A DNA stretch of 64,000 bases from contig NC_035177.2 in assembly GCF_001659605.2 (NCBI RefSeq), positions 34,922,136 through 34,986,135 of the forward strand, in the 5' to 3' direction. The stretch comes from Manihot esculenta (lineage: Eukaryota; Streptophyta; Magnoliopsida; Malpighiales; Euphorbiaceae). A program made the position numbers and the translations under genes. The notes under the pieces are model-generated. The model saw only the letters and a program-made list of their open reading frames with translations, had not been told where the DNA came from and searched no databases. Below are positions 59,148-64,000 of the stretch, one piece after another (the stretch's first letter is position 1; every line of letters starts with the position of its first letter).

Positions 59148-60171
59148 CCAAACTCAACCTGTGCATGCACTATACATAGACATAATCATAAACATTAACC
59201 CCTCCTTGGAGTCTCATCAATGCTCTAATGGGGTGACATAACATGTATTGAGTTTGGTTCATATAAACATCATTACACATCTAGAATCATGTACCAAAAG
59301 GGATTTACATCATACTATGGTCAAGCACAACTCTAACATCCATAACGTCGTTACATAACATTTCTATACTATACTTTTACATTACATCAACTTCATGTCC
59401 ACAACTATCTATTACATGCATCAAGACTCTACTCTTGCTGACCTCCTGGTCTACCCTGTACCTGCAAACCTGGGGGTTAAGGGAGAGGGGTGAGCTATAA
59501 AGCCCAGTGAGCAGAATAGTAAAAACATATATTAACATTCATGCTTTCATGAAATGCGTCACATCACAGACAATTCACATCAAGGGTAAACCTGTCACCA
59601 AATAGTCCCAGCATCATATTCGTGCCAGGCCGTAGAATGGGGTCCTGGTCTTCCTGTCATATCATAACATTACTTACCATTGCCCCAAGGCCTCATCTGG
59701 GCACCTGGTCTTCGCGTTCCATACCGTGCCAGGCCGTAGAATGGGGTCCTGATCTTTCATACCGTGCCAGGCCGTAGAATGGGGTCCTAGTCTTTCCTCA
59801 GGGACTAATTGGATCATACAGCATTCACCCACATCCACAATAAAGAATGCAGTGCAACATATTCGTGGATTCTAATGCAACAACCTATTATATCACATGG
59901 CATCCGTGATGCATGAATCATGCTAAATCATTTATTATTTACTTTAAAACGTAAAGAGTTATTCCACTCACCTCTGGTTAGCTCAGACCAGGCACTGGAG
60001 CAGCTGACTCACTGCTGGGGTCCTCAGTTCCTCGGGTCCGAACCTACACATGTGGACTCAAATGAGGGACCAAACATCTAGGAACATGGCTCTAAAAATA
60101 CTCCTCAAAAACCCCCCTAAAACACCTTAAAACATCCATAGAAAACATGCAAAGGAAGGCTGAACAGGGCA

Positions 60172-60412
60172 CTTTCGGCGGCAGGTTCGGCGGCCGAAAG
60201 GCCCTCCAGAGCCGAAAGTCATGCACCTTCGGCGGCACTTTCGGCGGCCGAAGGTTCCCTCCAGAGACGAAACTCATGCATGTTCGGCGGCACCTTCGGC
60301 GGCCGAAAGTCCCTTCCAGAGCCGAAAGTCATCTTTCGGGGGCAGGGTTCGGCAGCCGATCCATGCTACCACAGGCAGGTTCGGCGGCCGAAAGAACCTT
60401 CGGCTGCCAAAC
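60172..60412. repeat. Palindromic TTCGGCGGC repeats
   Basis: At least seven copies of TTCGGCGGC or its complement GCCGAAAG in about 240 bases, capable of forming GC-rich hairpins. Confidence 0.85.
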
Positions 60413-60950
60413 CTGGTTTCTCCCAAAAGGGCAGAAACTCAGCTCAACATGCATAAACGCCTCCTAACTCATTCAATCATGCATTTTCCTATTCTACAAC
60501 ATGCATACTCAAGCATACAAGCTCCTAGGGGCTTCAACTATCCTAAACCCCATCTACAACACATCAAACATGCTTATCCAACGTACATTGCTCATAAACA
60601 CACATTTAACCAAAAACTCAACATAAACCTACACATGCATTTCTACCCCAAGAAACTTCTTAAAACTTACTTAAAACATGAAAGGAACTATGGATATGCT
60701 CTTACCTCTTGTAGAACGAGAGGAGAGACGATCCGACTCGGAGATGGGAGAGATCCGCTCTTTGGTCTCCAAGTTTCCAAAACTTGCTCTTTTTGCTCAA
60801 ATCTCTTCAAATCAACATAGAGCTTGTTAAAACATGGAAGATCGGAGGAAAAACATCAAAACGAACCAAAGGAGAGCATGAACTCACCGTGGCCGAAAAT
60901 GGGGAGAAAGCTCGCCCGTTTCGGCCATGGAGAAAAAAATCTTACTCAAA

Positions 60951-61870
60951 ATTTTTTATGCTCATGGCACATTTTTATATTGTTTCAAAAGTTTTACGAG
61001 ATAAGTTAGCTAAAGATAGAGCGAAGAAAATGTGAGAAGGAATCTATAAATTAAAAATAGATTGTCGTAGTAATTTTTTTTCAACATGTTGTATGGCTCA
61101 ACTATTGTTTGCAAGAAATAATTTGTTCTGACTATAACATGCGGGACATAGGAATGGTTGATACGTTGATTGAAACTTGTATTATTTTAAAATTTTAGGC
61201 ACTAATTGGGCAAAACCCGAAATATAAAATTATTATGATTTAGTAAATTTTTATTTTCGTATTTATGAAAAAATTATATATCTTGGATGCACCTGCAAAA
61301 AAGTCTTTCTATTTTGCAAAAAGAGTACTGTAAGAGAGAAAAAAAATTAAGAGATATTTTAATTTAATATTGAATTGTTTATTGTATAATTTTAAAAGTA
61401 TACTGACTGACATATTGATATTAGGAGGAGGTGAACGTATAAGTTATAAAGCGAATATGTTTGATTATTTGGAATAAAAAAGGGGAAGAATATTTAAATT
61501 CGCTAAGGGATGAAGAGAAAGGCACACATTCGAAAAATGTAAAAACAGAATAATTAATTTATAATGTATGTAATTAGTTGTTATTATTTTCAATTTCTAA
61601 TATTTTATCTTTTTTATTTTAAAATGTGTATTATGTTATGTTAAATTGAGAAATATTAATATTTTCTTCAAATCTTATTAATTGAAATTGTGTTTAGTAA
61701 TTATTTGTAATTTAATCAGATATTTAAAAAAAAAAGTGTAAAATACAACATGTAAATTATTTTAATTAATAAAAAACGGATAAAAATTAAAATATATATT
61801 TAAATTAATTATAATAAAAAACAAAACATAAAAATTAAAAAATCAGATATTATAAATTTAATTTTAATTT

Positions 61871-61910
<40 letters not shown>

Positions 61911-63127
61911 GATTATATAAATACTGAACATAAATTTAATTTTAATTTATATATATATATAGATTTTTTATATTTTAATTATTTTTTTAGATATTTTTAT
62001 AATTTTACACCATAGAATTTTTTTTCTATTATAAATAGTTTTCTTAATTATAAGAAACTCACTTCAATCTTCAAAAAATTTCAATAAGAATTTTCAGTTT
62101 TTAATCTATTTTTTCTCTTATTTCATCTTAACCAAGTGATATTAATTAAAATTTATGATTGAATCTAAATAGTTTTTTATCAAACTTGTTTGTAGGTGAG
62201 TTAAATTTGAAAATTAAGTTGTTTGTCTAAATCTCTAATTTTAAAAAATTTTAATAAATTAAATTTAAATTTTTAATAATTGACTCGATTCTATATATTT
62301 AGTTAAATTGATTCACTTTTAGTGAGAGTGATTAAGTAATTAGAAAATAGCACTTACAATATATTTTGTGAATTATACTTAGCATCTTGAATTATGGATA
62401 GCATATTTTGAAAGTAGTATTATAATTAAATTTTATTATATGAATTTAATTATTTTAAATGTGAATGTTGTTATTATATATTGTATTATGATTTTATAGA
62501 ATTAATAGGAGACTATAATAAAAGTAGAAAGAATATTATAAAATTTTGTTTATTTGCAATAGAATTCCGACAAAATATTCTAATTCACAACGAACTCACG
62601 AAAATTAGTAATAATATTTCGATATATCATCAATGGAAACTTGTGTCACCAAAACTAATGATGGAAATTATAACAGAATGTATGAGCACTAAATTTGACA
62701 TTTTGCCACATTTTGACATTAGTTTTAATTCAAAATTCTCCGAATTGCATGCCCATCGATTGTGGAGGAGATTAGCAATACCTTAGTTTTTGAACTCAAA
62801 GCTCCAGATTGTGGAGAAGTTTAGCAACCTCAAAGTGGATATCCCTAGTGAAACAACAATAAACATTTTGCCCATGTAGCCTATCATGTCCTCTTCAGAG
62901 CTTTTCCTGAGACTTGCGAGGAGGAGTCGTGAAGAGAGTGGAGTTAAAAACGAGCATTTTTTTATCATGCACAATTAAAAAAATAATTATCATTTGAGAT
63001 CAAATTTGAAAATATTTTTAAATCTTGTGTGTTAATCGTAGGGTGGCCGAAAATCACGCTAGCTCGGTATTCGCTCGAACTGCTGATTGTGTGATGGACA
63101 TATTCGGCACATGACCACATGAGTGGT
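60951..63127. other. AT-rich intergenic DNA
   Basis: No supported gene. An ORF of 101 codons at 62481-62786 has no recognisable family. An (AT)n microsatellite lies at 61872-61904. Confidence 0.55.
61872..61904. repeat. (AT)n microsatellite
   Basis: A long uninterrupted AT run. Confidence 0.92.
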
Positions 63128-63941
63128 CACGTACCTGCATGCAAGTACATGAAGTGCATACAAAATAAAAAAAATTATTAATAATTTTAAATTTATTAAA
63201 AAATTTTATATGATAAATTAAATAATTTTAGATTTTAAATTAATTATATTTTTTTAAAAATAAATATTTATTTATTTTTAAGATATAATTTTATATAAAA
63301 ATAAATTTAAATTTTTTTTACAAATTTAAAAATTAATTAATAAATTTTTAAAAATTATAAAAATTACATATATCATTATTTAAAAAACATTCATCTCAAA
63401 TACTTTTAACTTTTAATTATTAATATTTAGTATTCACATAATTTAATTTTAAATTATAAAATATTATTCTTTTTATAATAAAAGTGCTCATGACTCATAT
63501 TATTCTTTTTATAATAAAAGTGTTAATGACTCATGCATGACCATATGCATGTAGTCATGTGGACAGGTTCACGAGTCATGAGCACTTTTATTATAAAAAG
63601 AATAATATTTTATAATTTAAAATTAAATTATGTGAATAGTAAATATTAATAAATAAAAGTTAAAAGTATTTGAGATGATTTTTTTTTAAATAATGATGTA
63701 TGTAATTTTTATAATTTTTAAAAATTTATTAATTAATTTTTAAATTTGTAAAAAAAATTTAAATTTATTTTTATATAAAATTATATCTTAAAAATAAATA
63801 AATATTTATTTTTAAAAAAATATAATTAATTTAAAATCTAAAATTATTTAATTTATCATATAAAATTTTTTAATAAATTTAAAATTATTAATAATTTTTT
63901 TTATTTTGCATGCAGTTCACGTACTTGCATGCAGGTACGTG
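63128..63941. mobile_element. Foldback element: 369-bp inverted arms with a 76-base loop
   Basis: The left arm 63128-63496 is nearly the exact reverse complement of 63573-63941. Both arms are 369 bases long. The outer ends contain CACGTACCTGCATGCAAGTAC, and the inner ends are GCTCATGACTC and GAGTCATGAGC. The loop (63497-63572) repeats part of the inner arm. Such long, AT-rich perfect hairpins are typical of foldback or MITE-like elements. No target duplication is evident. Confidence 0.9.
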
Positions 63942-64000
63942 AACCTGTATGCAAAAGAGAAATGCATGACTACATGAGATATGGATGTGCTCATTTGGTC

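Larger units (their letters stand above)
58963..60950. repeat. Probable solo LTR of a gypsy element
   Basis: It starts TGTAACGACCCGAAAATC, a common plant gypsy LTR terminus, and contains GC-richer sequence unlike its flanks. Inside are three copies of GCCGTAGAATGGGGTCCT (59622-59790), inverted TTCGGCGGCCGAAAG-type repeats (60172-60412) and a (CATT)n run. The right edge is near 60950, where composition falls back to AT-rich, but I cannot see a clean CA end or target duplication. Minus-strand signals (CTACAAGAGGTAAG) suggest it may read leftwards. No coding sequence. Confidence 0.6.

Noticed and set aside
60221..60820. 199-codon ORF on the plus strand in the solo LTR
   Set aside because: It consists of the translated palindromic repeats and LTR leader; no family and no coding signature.
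62481..62786. 101-codon ORF in AT-rich DNA
   Set aside because: No recognisable motif or neighbouring exons. A chance ORF is the simplest explanation.

Overview
The window is nuclear DNA from a dicot plant. It is AT-rich, carries plant-type introns, and is dominated by LTR retrotransposons. The only intact host gene I recognise encodes the chloroplast ferredoxin-thioredoxin reductase catalytic subunit. The flavour of the repeats suggests a Euphorbiaceae-like genome (cassava or rubber-tree relatives), but that is an impression, not a measurement. I see no rRNA or tRNA genes and no CRISPR arrays. Almost every long ORF apart from FTRB belongs to a transposable element.

Layout. Bases 1-1582 are the 3' end of a CACTA (En/Spm) transposon with a three-exon ORF fragment and a recognisable terminal inverted repeat. 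Bases 1583-7048 are AT-rich intergenic DNA with one transcript-like island (about 4014-4960). Two Ty3/gypsy elements of the Tat lineage follow in the same orientation, 615 bp apart: Tat-1 (7049-17741) and Tat-2 (18357-28560). Each has LTRs, a primer-binding site, a single-frame gag-pol with two RNase H regions, a hypervariable tandem-repeat 3' region, an antisense gene and a polypurine tract. Both gag-pol frames are broken. Bases 29985-30620 hold a CACTA-like terminus with 67-bp tandem repeats. A decayed minus-strand gypsy element with only one LTR lies at about 30785-35338.

FTRB spans 36472-53806 in six coding exons that join into 149 codons plus a stop. Its fourth intron is about 16 kb because it contains a nest of retroelements. 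A minus-strand gag-only element (39024-52632) received copia-1 (39888-43971) in its tandem-repeat tail and copia-2 (46182-51196) inside its gag. Copia-2 in turn carries an 807-bp solo LTR with a perfect 5-bp target duplication. The coding exons and splice sites of FTRB are all preserved.

Bases 53807-58962 are AT-rich and contain a 50-bp tandem duplication and a decayed, unrecognised coding-like stretch. A probable solo LTR starts at 58963 and runs to about 60950. The window ends with a near-perfect foldback element whose 369-bp arms flank a 76-base loop (63128-63941).

The most interesting signals are: the antisense gene shared by the two Tat copies, with a conserved 88-bp intron-like interval that restores a second conserved reading frame; the shared D-to-N change at the integrase catalytic position; the FTRB giant intron; the gag-only element with 24-residue periodic ORFs; and the foldback element.
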